Assembly (NCBI GenBank): GCA_007570785.1
Contig: ML662442.1
Span: 29,030,031 to 29,094,030 of the forward strand
Source of the DNA: Antilocapra americana
Taxonomy: Eukaryota; Chordata; Mammalia; Artiodactyla; Antilocapridae
Direction: 5' to 3'
DNA length: 64,000 bases
Positions 46,553 through 57,270 of this stretch are shown here, piece after piece. Within the stretch, counting starts at the first letter, position 1. Each line of letters begins with the position of its first letter. A program made the position numbers and the translations under genes. Under the pieces are notes generated by a model that was given only the letters and a program-made list of their open reading frames with translations, had not been told where the DNA came from and searched no databases.

Positions 46553-47639
46553 CCGTGCAGCTGTTACAATATTCATACCAATAAGATGGGGTCTGCAGAG
46601 TATTTCATAAAGCTGTGAAAAAAAATGAGATGGAAACGCCACTTGTCAAAGCTTATTAACCTGCCCGGCATCTTTCAGATGCGTGACTAAGTAGCCATCA
46701 GTAGGTTGTAAATTCCCCACAGGGTTGCTGTTTCCAGGAATTTCTCCTGGTTTAGTGTGTGGCTTTGCTCCCTTTTCAAACTCTGTCTTAACATTCTCTT
46801 TTCTACCCACTTCCTGCCACTATTTTATTTTTCTTCAGCTTCAGACTAATGCGAGATCTCTGTATTGTGAAAAGGTTTCTCTGCAAACGAACAAGGAAAA
46901 TCTGTGCTCACGTCTTAGCTTGCCTTCAGGAGATAAGACTCCAAACCTGGAAGATTAGGAAGAGGAGGGGGTTAGCCAGGGTGAACTGAGTAGGAGGAGG
47001 GCATGAGCAAGAGAGTAGCACTCAGCAGGCACAAATACTGAGATAGGTTTTCCCTCTGCAGAAACTTAGAGTCACCTGCCACCCATGCATACCCCCAGGA
47101 TCCAGATGGCAACACAGTATTAGAAAGGGGGCGGAATGGAGCTGCCCACTCTGACCCACACAATTGTCCCTCTTCATTCCGGGCTGAAGTCCACCCCAGC
47201 TCCAAGCATGCAGCGCTAGGCTTTTGGAACAGGGCCTTCAGGCAGAGGAAAGCTGACCTCACCCTGCTGGCCAGTGAAGCCCAGCGGACACACTACACAA
47301 ATGTACCCATCAGCTCCCCAGGGAGAAGCTGAAATGGATGCTGATGAGTTGCTCCCTTCTTCTCCTCTAGGCACCCAGACAGACCCCATGGGCATCAATC
47401 ACGTGAACGGCATTGACTTCCCAGCCTCTGCCCTCCACCAGCCTGCTACCAGGGATCAAAATTCAGTCAGACTGAATGAAACCATCCTATTCCTCCGACA
47501 GGAAATGAGTACATTTTAATTCTTTTTTTTCCTGTTTTTAAATCTGTGCAATAGAATCAGAGCAAGCCTGCGGAATAATGATTCAGTACCTCCCTAAGTG
47601 CATGTCCGGAATGCAAAGCCACCCCCCAAGCCCCTGAAA

Positions 47640-48300
47640 AGCAATTTAAGGTGGGAAAAGGAAAAAGTTAAGAGATGTGACTATGCAGTTATTGTGCTGC
47701 CTGACTTCGTGACTAAGACAGAAGCCATGCCTAACAGCGCTGGCAGGTGAGGCAGATGCTTCTTGTCCTTTGCATCTGAGAACCTGAATTTAAGCCGACT
47801 TTGGAGTCATAGTGAAAGCTATTTCCCAAACACAATTGATGCACGTCGCAAGCTCCTCGCCCTCCTGAGGTCATTGTGGCTCCATGTTTATTGATGAGTG
47901 TGCCTCATCGTAATCAGTATTCAAATCAGAGTGTCTGGCTTATTTTAAACCCAATTTTACATATACTATGGTTTTAGAAACCGTTTTAAAAATGGAACCT
48001 TTACTAACAGCACAAAAATAACAAGCATGAACCAACAGAAGGTTTTGCAAAGACTATAGGAAAAAGGAGGGATGGGGGGAATGCCAGTGATTACTCAGGA
48101 AAAACCTTTGAAAAACATTCTGTGCAGAAACAATTTCTGCTGATGTGTCACATCTTGCAAACTTTCTATGAGGCATCGGTATCTCTTTAATGAAACATTT
48201 GTCAAAAAGGGTGAGCTTGAAATGTGTCATCTTAATTACTACATGAGAAACCTTTAGATTCAAAATGATTTTTTGATTCACCTCCTGAGTGAGATATTTG
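47640..48300. promoter_or_regulatory. Candidate conserved non-coding element
   Basis: Balanced, non-repetitive sequence with CpGs retained (GATGCACGTCGCAAGC, CCTCATCGTAATCAG) and homeodomain/POU-like words (CCTTTGCATCTG near 47770, TTTATTGATGAGTG near 47890). This is a suggestion from texture only, because no alignment is possible here. Confidence 0.25.
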
Positions 48301-49646
48301 AAAGCTAACCAAAACAATTTTTTCAATATTAGCAACAATTTCTGCTCCTGTGATTTCTAATCTCAATAGCCTAGCAACACTAGGACAGAGATAAGTCTAA
48401 CAGTTAAACCCTAGTCTCCGAACCATGAAAAAAAAAAATCAATAAAAAATTGTTGCTGATGTGATGAGAGTGAGGATAAGGCTGTCCCCTGTGCCGGTGT
48501 CACAGATGGGCAGGTTAAGCCTCCTGCAGGTATATGTAATCATGAAGGCATTCGAAAGCCCTCCCAGCCCTCTCTAAGCTGAGCAATCTACAGAAACGGA
48601 AACACTGGGAGAAATCCTACAGCTTCTCCTATTGGTTCCTCCTCTGCTGTGACCCTAACTTTCCAAGACGACCTTTAGTGTCCATAAAACAAGGGTTAGG
48701 AAATAATATGAATTGGGGGCCTTGTTTACATTAGTTTCTTTGAGTTACAAAATTACTTTAATGAGGCTAGAGGATACCAGCCATGCAGGAAATGTGTGCC
48801 TTTAGGACTTCCTAGAGCCCTAAGCCGTATGTGGACAAGCTACAAGCGGGGAATCAGCCATGAACCGGTCTGACTGGTGAATTGTAAGTATGTTCTGTGG
48901 CTGAGGGGAGGTATCAGGGATTAAGTCTGTGTGTGCGTGGGTGTCATCCAGGGGGAGAAAGCAAGCAGAAGAAAAAGGAATCCAACTGCAAACTACACGG
49001 CACCATAACATCCTAGAAAGCAGAAACTGCATATCTAATCCAGGACTTTTTTAAAACTTCCATTAAACAAAACCCTAAATGGCAGGAAAAAATAAACATG
49101 TGAATCCACCAGAGTCTAGGTGAGGGTATGGGAAGAGGGAGTTATGAAAGAGCCCTAAATTCTATTAGCAACAAGCTCAAAATATCTTTGAACTTTCTTG
49201 GTTTAACTTAAAAATCAATACAAATTATGTACCATACCCTGGAATGAATCTTTATTGGCTGTAATATAAATTCATTTGAAAATTGTTTTCCATAGGATAA
49301 ATGCAGCATGTTTATTCTGTGTGAACTGAAGGTAACCCAATTGCCAACATGAGAAGCAGGGTTCTGACATCTGGACTCCATCTTCAAGAAAAAGTGTGAG
49401 GTAAGGGACACATCAATGGTTTAATTTTCTCCTTAATTAGATGTTTGGGTGGGGGGGGTGGGAATTGCCATAATGTAGAAAAAGTCTGTTCAAGTGATCT
49501 AGAGAGCACTGTTTCTTAAGTTAGGCTGAGATGCATGGAGGCTAAATAAGAAATGATCAGTCTTAGGGAAACACAATGCATAGTGCAACCTCAGTGTAGA
49601 ATCTAAAAGGGTTTAAGAAAAAACTACTAGCCAAACTGAGACCTGT

Positions 49647-49908
49647 AAAATATAATTGAAAGTGTGAAACTGAAGGTGTTAGTTGCTCAGTCGTGTCCAA
49701 CTCTTTTCGACCTCATGGACTGTAACCTGCCAGGATCCTCTGTCCATGGAATTCTCCAGGCAAGAATACTGGAGTGGGTTGCCATGCCCTCATCTGGGGG
49801 ATCTTCCCAACCCAGGGATCTTGCCGACCCAGGGATCAAACCCACGTTTCCTGCATTGAAGGTGGATTCTTTACCATCCGAGCCACCAAGGAAGCCCAAA
49901 ATACAATT
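49647..49908 (-). mobile_element. Bov-tA SINE with internal duplication
   Basis: Minus-oriented copy at 49658-49897: TTAGTTGCTCAGTCGTGTCC, ending CACCAAGGAAGCCC. The segment GATCTTCCCAACCCAGG is followed at once by a second GATCTTGCCGACCCAGG, a 17-bp tandem duplication inside the head. The flanks AAAATATAATT and AAAATACAATT match at 10 of 11 positions. Confidence 0.92.
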
Positions 49909-50102
49909 AACTGGGGGCTTTCAATGGGTCCTGGCCTGCAAAGAAGGCAAGACAATAAACTTTATATTGACAAAATTAGCTCTAGAGAGTGATCTCAGTC
50001 TAGGGAAGAATGTAGAGTTCTCTCAAGTCCTTACCACTCAACTTTCAACTATTTCTGTCCTCAACTTCCCTATTCAAAAATTCTACAACAAGCACTAGAT
50101 TT

Positions 50103-50140
50103 AATAGTTTGCCTCTGTTAATAAGCAGAGGCAAACTATT
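50103..50140. repeat. Perfect 15-bp inverted repeat
   Basis: AATAGTTTGCCTCTG (50103-50117) and CAGAGGCAAACTATT (50126-50140) with loop TTAATAAG. It lies at the edge of a fossil L1 and is not part of any repeat family that I know. Confidence 0.97.
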
Positions 50141-51590
50141 TTATTACAATAAAGGTAACTGTTACAATGTTATTTATCTGTTGTAATGGTTCTTCGGTAT
50201 CTATGTGCCTTATGAATTGGCATTTAAGTTTATTCCAATTTTTGTCCTATTAAAATACTACACCAGAGTTCACATTTCTGTGTAATTATCTCTTTAAAGT
50301 GAAAAAATTTTAATGAGATGTGACTGTTGAATCCGAAACTCTGAACATTTCACATTTTGAAACCCTTGGGAAGAGTTGCTCCAATCTTCTCTCCTGCTTC
50401 CAATCTGTGCATCACTTCATGGCAAATAAATGGGGAAAAGAGTGGAAACAGTGACAGATTTTATTTTCTCAGGCTCCAAAATTGCTGCAGATGGTGACTG
50501 CAGCCATGAAATTCAAAGATGCTTGATCCTTGGAAGGAAAGCTATGACCAACCTAGATAGCTTATTAAAAAGCAGAGACATTACTTTGCCGACAAAGGTC
50601 CAAATAGTCAGAGCTATGGTTTTTCCAGGAGTCATGTACAGATGTGAAACCTGAACCATAAAAAAGGCTGAACAGATGAAGAATTGACGCATTCAAACTG
50701 CGGTGCTGGAGAAGATTCTCGAGACACCCTTGCACAGCAAAGAGACCAAACCAGTTAATCCTAAAGGAAATCAATCCTAAATACTCACTGGAAAGACTGA
50801 TGCTGAAGCTGAAGCTCCAGTACTTTGGCCACCTGATGTGAAGAGCCTACTCATTGGAAAAGACCTTGATGCTGGGAAAGATTGAGGGCAGGAGGAGAAG
50901 GGGATGACAGAGGATGAGATGGTTGGATGGCATCACTGACTCAAGGACATGAGTGTGAGTAAGCTCCAGGAGATGGTGAAGGACAGGGAAGCCTGGCACG
51001 TTGCTGTTGGTGCGGTGTCAGCGTCAGACATGACTCGGCAACTGAACAACAGCAACTCTCCTGCCAGTGTCCCACAAGTCTGAAAGTTTTTCACATACTC
51101 TTATTGGCTTAAAGTTTTGATATTATTTTTATCTGTGCTAATCTGACAGGAGAAATTTTATTTCTAATGTTTTTATGCAATTCAATATTTTTTCATAAAT
51201 ATATTGGCTATTCATATTTCTACTTTTTAACCTGCCTGTTCAGGTCTTCTATCCATTTTATTTGGGGATGAAGGTACCTTCTTATTAAGTTCAAAGAGTT
51301 GTTTATAAATTAGCAATATTATAACCCTTTGTCCCATGAAATACAGTATTTTCCTAATTAATAACTTCTTAAATTATAGGTACATTTAACATTTTTGTGC
51401 TATAAGATACATGGATCTTTTCTTGCTTAGAAAAGCTGGATGTTCTCCGACATTTATAGTAGCCATGTTTTCTTTCAACGTTTCTACATTTAAATCTTCA
51501 ATTTATTTAACTTTATTTTGGTGTTAGAAGTACACAACTTTATTTTCTTGCAAATGGGTAATAGTTACCAACAGTCTCTTATTAAAGCTA
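50141..51590 (-). mobile_element. Ancient L1M/HAL1-like LINE, interrupted
   Basis: Minus-oriented fossil with landmarks TTTTAATGAGATGTGACTG near 50310 and AAGAGTTGCTCCAATCTTC near 50370. After the BovB it continues with GCCAGTGTCCCACAAG near 51062 and GTTGTTTATAAATTAGC near 51300. No open frame. Confidence 0.65.
50389..51064 (+). pseudogene. BovB LINE 3' end, AAC-type tail, with target duplication
   Basis: The insert 50398-51055 begins with about 12 non-BovB bases and then CATCACTTCATGGCAAATAA. It encodes a broken post-RT region (GSKIAADGDCSHEIQRCLIL in the frame at 50430-50654) and ends ACTGAACAACAGCAA. It is flanked by CTCTCCTGC at 50389-50397 and 51056-51064. The RT domain is absent. Confidence 0.93.
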
Positions 51591-51599
51591 CAGTCCAAA

Positions 51600-51745
51600 A
51601 TCAAGGTTTCCCAACATAATCATAGGAGTCATTTGAGGGATTAGTTAAAAATAAAGATGTCCAGGTCCTAACTCAGTTTGCAGAATTAAAATCTCCAGGA
51701 AAGCAGCCTGGATAGCTATATCCCTTAAGAAACATTGCAAATGAT
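51600..51745 (+). mobile_element. MER5/MER20-like hAT transposon fragment
   Basis: GGTTTCCCAACATAATCATA, then GAGTCATTTGAGGGATTAGT and TGTCCAGGTCCTAACTCAG, in the order seen in old hAT-Charlie non-autonomous elements. Confidence 0.5.
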
Positions 51746-52375
51746 ATTTATAATTGGGAAAGTTTGGGAAATAATTAGAAGAAACATGTAAAGCTACTTG
51801 TACCTATAAAAGACCAAATGGAATTTTATTTTAATTATTATTTTTCTTCTATTTTGCAAATTCCAGGTGATGGAGACTTGTAAACATAAATATTTGAGGT
51901 TATTGCAATGCAGCAACTAACAGAAACCTTAAATACTACCTTGAATTTAAGGTGAACTGTGGTGAGCTGGAACTGACACATTGGCTAATGAGAGTTGAAT
52001 GTTATATATTTAGGAATTTTGCAAGTTGAGTGTTAAACATAGTCATTATTAAAAATTATATCATACAAATTTACAAGTAAATAAATTATTTTAGAACTAA
52101 GGTAATAACATTCAAAAGTCATCAATTCCCAATTATTTTACAACACTTGATCATCATTTGTCCTTAAGGTTATAAACTGAATTGTGTCTATGGTGGGAAT
52201 ATAAATTTTATTGTGTCTATTGTGGAAATCTCTTACTAAAAATCTCTTTGCAACTCTGTATTCAGTGATGTCAGATTGGCAGCTTGAAATTAGCCATAGT
52301 GTGAACATTTACAACAAGGAAATCAGTAAATATCATAAGTCTTGACCTGTTTGTTTATTGCCTGTACAGGATTGA
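51746..52375. other. No gene or recognised repeat
   Basis: AT-rich unique DNA. 52170-52230 contains an imperfect ATTGTGTCTATxGTGGxAAT direct repeat (two copies). Confidence 0.5.
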
Positions 52376-52577
52376 CAAATATTTTCTGTTAGAGGGCCAC
52401 ATAAGAGATATTTCAGGTTTCGTAGGCCATGTGATCTCTGTTACAACCAATTGTGATACAATCAATTCTGTCACTGTTGCCTAAAAGTAGCCACAGACAA
52501 CCCCGAAATGAATGAGGATGGCCAGATTTCACCCATAGTCAAACAGGTTTGGCCTGATGGTCATAATCTGCCAAGCC
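52376..52577 (+). mobile_element. hAT-like MER-type DNA transposon fragment
   Basis: GACAAATATTTTCTGTTAGA, GGGCCACATAAGAGATATTT, then AGTAGCCACAGACAACCCC and GTTTGGCCTGATGGTCATAA. Same family as 6318-6512, in the opposite orientation. Confidence 0.65.
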
Positions 52578-52818
52578 TTGAACTAAACTTAAAGGGTATT
52601 AGTCTGCCATAACAAAATACCATTGCCTGGGTGGCTTTAACAACAGAAATATACTTTCTCACAGGTCTAGGGGCTGGAAAGTCCAATATCAAGTCTGTCA
52701 GGGTTTAGTTTCCAGTGAGAGCTTTCCTCCTTTGCAGACAGCAAGCTTCTCTCCATGTCCTCACACAGTGAACAGAGAGAAAGAACAAGCTCTCTGGTGT
52801 CTCTTATTATTAGACTCT

Positions 52819-54987
52819 AATCCTATCAGTAAAAACAAGACCGGAGCTGACTGTGGCTCAGACCATGAACTCCTTATTGCCAAATTCAGACTTAAATTGA
52901 AGAAAGTCGGGAAACCATTCAGGTATGACCTAAATCAAATCCCTTATGATTATGCAGTGAAAGTGAGAAATTGATTTAAGTGACTACACCTGATAGACAG
53001 AGTGCCTGATGAACTATGGACAGAGGTTTGTGACATTGTACAGGAGATGGGGCAAGACCATCCTCAAGAAAAAGAAATGAAAAAAAGCAAAATGGCTGTC
53101 TGAGGAGGACTTACAAATAGCTGTGAAAAGAAGAGAAGCGAAAAGCAAAGGAGAAAAGGAAAGATATACCCATCTGAATGCAGAGTTCCAAACAATAGCA
53201 AGAAGAGATAAGAAAGCCTTCCTCAGTGATCAATGCAAAGAAATTGAGGAAAACAATAGAATGGGAAAGACTAAAGATCTTTCCCAGAAAATTAGAGATA
53301 CCAAGGGAACATTTCTTGCAAAGATGGGCTCGATAAAGGACAGAAATGGTATGGACCTAACAGAAGCAGAAGATATTAAGAAGAGGTGGAAAGAATACAC
53401 AGATGAACTGGACAAAAGAGATCTTCATGACCCAGATAATAACAATGATGTAATCACTAGCCTAGAGCCAGATATTCTGGAATGTGAAGTCAAGTGGGCC
53501 TTAGGAAAAATTACTACAAGCAAAGCTAGTGGAGGCCAGTTGAGCTATTTCAAATCCTGAAAGATGATGCCGATAAAGTACTGCTCTCAATATGCCAGCA
53601 AAATTGGAAAACTCAGCAGTGGCCACAGAACTGGAAAAGGTCAGTTTTCATTCCAATCCCAAAGAAAGGCAATGCAAAAGAATGTTCAAATTACTGCACA
53701 ATTGCACTCATCTCACACGCTAATAAAGTAATGCTCAAAATTCTCCAAGCCAGGCTTCAGCAATACGTGAACTGTGAACTTCCAGATGTTCAAGCTGGTT
53801 TTAGAAAATGCAGAGGAACCAGAGATCAAATTGCCAACATCTGCTGGATCATTGAAAAAGCATGAGAGTTCCAGAAAAACATCTATTTCTGCTTTATTGA
53901 CTATACCAAAGCCTTTAACTGTGTGGATCACAATAAACTATGGAAAATTCTGAAAGAGATGGGAACACCAGACCTGCCTCTTGAGAAACCTGCATGCAGG
54001 TCAGGAAGCAACAGTTAGAACTGGACATGGAACAATAGACTGGTTCCAAATAGGAAAAGGAGTACGTCGAGGCTATATATTGTCACCCTGCTTATTTAAT
54101 TTATATGCAGAGTACGTCATGAGAAATGCTGGGCTGGAAGAAGCACAAGCTGGAATCAAGATTACTGGGAGAAATATCAAAAACCTCAGATATGCAGATG
54201 ACACCACCCTTATGGCAGAAAGTGAAGAAGAAGAACTAAAGAGCCTCTTGATGAAAGTGAAGAGGAGAGTGAAAAAGTTAGCTTAAAGCTCAACATTCAG
54301 AAAACGAAGATCATGGCATCTGGTCCCATCACTTCATGGCAAATAGATGGGAAAACAGTGGAAACAGTGCCTGACTTTAGTTTTGGGGCTCCAAAATCAC
54401 TGCAGATGGTGACTGCAGCTATGAAATTAAAAGACGCTTACTCCTTGGAGGGAAAGTTATGACCAACCTAGATAGCATATTAAACAGCAGAGACATTACT
54501 TTGCCAACAAAGGTCCGTCTAGTCAAGGCTATGATTTTTCCAGTAGTCATGCATGGATGTGAGAGTTGAACTATAAAGAAATCTGAGCGCGGAAGAATTG
54601 ATGCTTTTGAACTGTGGTGTTGGAGAAGACTCTTGAGAGTCCCTTGGACTGCAAGGAGATCCAACCCGTTCCTCCTAAAGGAAATCAGTCCTGGGTGTTC
54701 ATTGGAAGGACTGATGTTGAAGCTGAAACACCAATACTTTGGCCACCTGATATGAAGAGATGACTCATTGGAAAAGACCCTGATGCTGGGAAAGATTGAG
54801 GGCAGGAGCAGAAAGGGACAACAGAGGGTTAGGAGGTTGGATGGCATCACCAATTCAATAGCCATGGTTTGGGTAAACTCCGGCAGTTGGTGATGGACAG
54901 GGAGGCCTGGCACGCTGCAGTCCACGGGGTGGCAAAGAGTTGGACAGGACTGAGCAACTGAACTGAACTAAACTAAATCCTATCAGT
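52819..54987 (+). mobile_element. Largest BovB LINE in the window, 2.1 kb, with target duplication
   Basis: The insert 52831-54975 is flanked by the perfect 12-bp AATCCTATCAGT at 52819-52830 and 54976-54987. Full-length BovB is about 3 kb, so this copy lacks its 5' part. The tail is ACTGA-type. By family knowledge BovB reached ruminants by horizontal transfer and is also the source of the Bov-tA and BOV-A2 bodies. Confidence 0.97.
52840..54925 (+). pseudogene. BovB endonuclease/reverse transcriptase remnant
   Basis: Order of coding landmarks. The last part of the APE-type endonuclease, with its SDH motif (ADCGSDHELLIAKFRLKL), is at 52848-52910. A 145-codon linker frame spans 53123-53560. RT motif A is near 53893-53930, with Asn in place of the usual second Asp (YTKAFNCVDHNKL). 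Motif B (GKGVRRGYILSPCLFNLYAE) is near 54055. Motif C, the YADD catalytic box (LRYADDTTLMAES), is near 54190. The C-terminal region follows. It is inactive: most of the endonuclease is missing, there is an in-frame stop at 52975, a small deletion near 53536 shifts the frame, and further stops follow. Confidence 0.93.
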
Positions 54988-55122
54988 GTTGAAGCCCCAC
55001 CCAATGACCTCATTTAACCTTAGTTGCCTCCTTATAAATAGATTTTATCTCCAAATACAATCATTCTGGGGACTAGGGCTTCAACATATCAACTTTCCAG
55101 GGACACAATTCCATTCATAGCA

Positions 55123-55869
55123 AAAAATGATAGAGAAAATATTACCAAAGTAGTAATTTAAATTAATTCAAATTAATTTATTACTTAAAAGTATATCATC
55201 TGTAGCCATTATCATGTGAGAAAATATTCTTCCACTATTTGAAAGGCATTATCTAGTTCAGCAAAGAACTCATTCATGTCACTGAAGGATAAGTGAAGTT
55301 CCATCATATATATTCATCTTTTCTCTTTCATCCTAGTTATTAACATAAACATTACTGTTGGAACTATGCTCATCCAGCAATAGCAGTCATAGTTTGGTTA
55401 TAGATAAAGTCTTAAAAAATCAATGAAAACGTTTTATGACAATCAATTGGCTATATTAAATTTCCAATGAAGAGTATTATAAATTATACTATTGGTAGTA
55501 AATTTTGTGCTACATATTCTTTAGGTTGTAAAATTATACTTTGTGTGTTCGTGTAGGTATGTGGATTTAGGAGGAGGGAAAGGGGACCCAGTTGTTAGAC
55601 ATTTTCCAGCACTCCACTTTCACAACTCACAACTCTCTTATGCTATAAATAAGGAAAATGCATAAGAGAGATGTATACTGTCAGCTGCCCTGATGGACAT
55701 CTCTTAGTTTTGTCTGTACTACATCTTCCCTCAATTCTACTGGTAAGATATCTTGATTTTCCTTTGAGAACTGTCCTCTCTCACATTTTAAATTGTGTAG
55801 GTGAACAAGTGTATATTGCATTACACACTTCTGACTTTAAAACCATCACTATGACTAAAAGCAGTGATT
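55123..55869. other. No gene or recognised repeat
   Basis: AT-rich unique DNA. The 93-codon frame at 55671-55952 has no recognisable domain and runs into a MIR. Confidence 0.5.
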
Positions 55870-55990
55870 TTAATATCCTCTTTGAACAGATAAGGAGACT
55901 GCAGTTTATAACACACACATTACTTACTGGGTTCTACCTGGGAAGTAAGTGATGGAGCTGAGCCTTGAACTCAGACCATCTGACCCTTTC
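55870..55990 (-). mobile_element. MIR SINE fragment
   Basis: Minus-oriented: GAACAGATAAGGAGACTGCA, then GGAGCTGAGCCTTGAACTCA. Confidence 0.7.
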
Positions 55991-56346
55991 CTTCCTCCCT
56001 GACTTGGTTGCTGTGTCCTCTTAGTTCTACTGAGACACATATGGTTGTCTTGCCTGCCTTTGACACATCTCCCTCTGCTTTCTGTGTCTACACAAAACTC
56101 TCACCTTGCTCCTGCCCAACTCCCAGCTGTAGCCTTGTCCCTCTTAGTCTCCAACTCATCTCTTTCTCCCCACTTTCTGCACTCTCTGCTCCACATGAAA
56201 AACCAAGCTGCCACATCACTTTCCAAGGCCCTGAGCTGAGACTGGTCTTCTATTCAGCAGCAGCAGAAGCAAGCCTTTCTCTCTTCGTGGCTCAAAAGCA
56301 CGGTGAGGCACATAGAAGAGTGCAGTGAAAGATCAAATAAAAAATT
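55991..56346. other. Pyrimidine-rich DNA, no gene
   Basis: C/T-rich without an identifiable repeat. Two overlapping plus frames are composition artefacts. Confidence 0.45.
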
Positions 56347-56502
56347 ACCATTTTCTCCCTCTGTTTTTTTTTTTTTTGGTCATGCTTCATAGCACACAAG
56401 ATCTTAGCTCCCTGACAGGGGGCAAACCCACTTTCCCTGCACTGGAAGCATAGAGTCTTAACCACTGGATCACCAGGGACGTCCCTGCAATGACCATTTT
56501 CT
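56347..56502 (-). mobile_element. CHR-type SINE with target duplication
   Basis: The insert 56357-56492: T-run, CATAGCACACAAGATCTTAG, then ACTGGATCACCAGGGACGTC. It is flanked by ACCATTTTCT at 56347-56356 and 56493-56502. Confidence 0.9.
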
Positions 56503-57057
56503 GGTTGCATAGACTTTGTTCTAATTTTCATGACTCTCCACAACCAAAACATGAGCGAACCTCAGTTTTAAATTAGAGGCTTTATTTGCAAAAGCAGTCT
56601 TAGAGTAAATAGCTCATTAAGGACAAAGTAAATGAGATCCTTACTATAGATAGTGACTAGACCTCCATTACTAGAGAGAAAAGGCCATAAAGTCAGATAC
56701 TTCCACAATTACTTCTCTTGGGCTGGCAAACCCTCAACTTGCCCAGATTTCTCTACTGCTTTAATTTGTTGATTTATTCATTCATTCACCATGCAGTCAC
56801 TAATATTTTTCAACTAGTATTTGTTGTTTAAGGGTTATATATATTTGTTTCACATATACCTTTACTCAACAAGTTATTATTAAAATTTATTTGATACTTA
56901 TATATATGTGATATATATCCATGAGAAGGAATTGGTGAGTTGACAGATTCAGAGAAGAAAGGGAATAATGAGTGAGGGCAGGAAGGCAGAGAGCAAATGA
57001 AGAAATAAGAAAGAAAATCAATATTTATTTAGCTATCATGTCCCAAGAATTATAGGA
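56503..57057. other. No gene or recognised repeat
   Basis: AT-rich unique DNA with short TA runs at 56895-56920. Confidence 0.5.
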
Positions 57058-57270
57058 AGCAGTGACATGGGTTCAAGCCCTCACTTTTCAGTTTAATAGC
57101 CAGATGACTTGAGACCAGCTTCAATTCCCTCTAAAGCTGTATCTTTAGCTGCAAAATAGAAATAATGAAAATGTCTACTTTTTGGAAATGTGGTGAAGAC
57201 TAAATGAGACAATGCATATAAACAGTGTTTTGTAAACTGTGACTCAGTAAACAAATGTTAATTGTGATTT
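57058..57270 (+). mobile_element. MIR SINE
   Basis: ACATGGGTTCAAGCCCTCAC, then TTTAGCTGCAAAATAGAAAT, CTAAATGAGACAATGCATAT and GTGACTCAGTAAACAAATG. Confidence 0.75.

Larger units (their letters stand above)
45501..49646. other. 4.1-kb repeat-free block, no gene found
   Basis: No BovB, Bov-tA, CHR, L1, L2 or MIR copy that I can recognise, in contrast to the rest of the window. It includes a CpG-rich patch (46395-46552) and sequence-complex DNA around 47640-48300. Open frames such as the 112-codon minus frame at 46120-46458 have no recognisable domain. Candidate regulatory or non-coding-RNA territory. Confidence 0.5.
52594..55122. mobile_element. Ancient LTR-like repeat (MaLR-like) interrupted by BovB
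   Basis: Left part 52594-52830 (CTGCCATAACAAAATACCAT, CTCACAGGTCTAGGGGCTGG). Right part 54976-55122 (TGACCTCATTTAACCTTAG, CTTCAACATATCAACTTTCC, ending CATTCATAGCA). The two parts join exactly at the BovB duplication to give one solo-LTR-sized unit. It contains no viral gene. Confidence 0.8.

Noticed and set aside
54419..54925. 168-codon minus-strand open frame
   Set aside because: It is the antisense shadow of the BovB C-terminal coding region. Similar antisense frames occur over the BovB copies at 7, 26, 34 and 63 kb.
56410..56425. CTCF-like string CTGACAGGGGGCAAA
   Set aside because: It lies inside a CHR SINE and departs from the consensus after the GGGGGC core, so it is a weaker match than the site at 37967.
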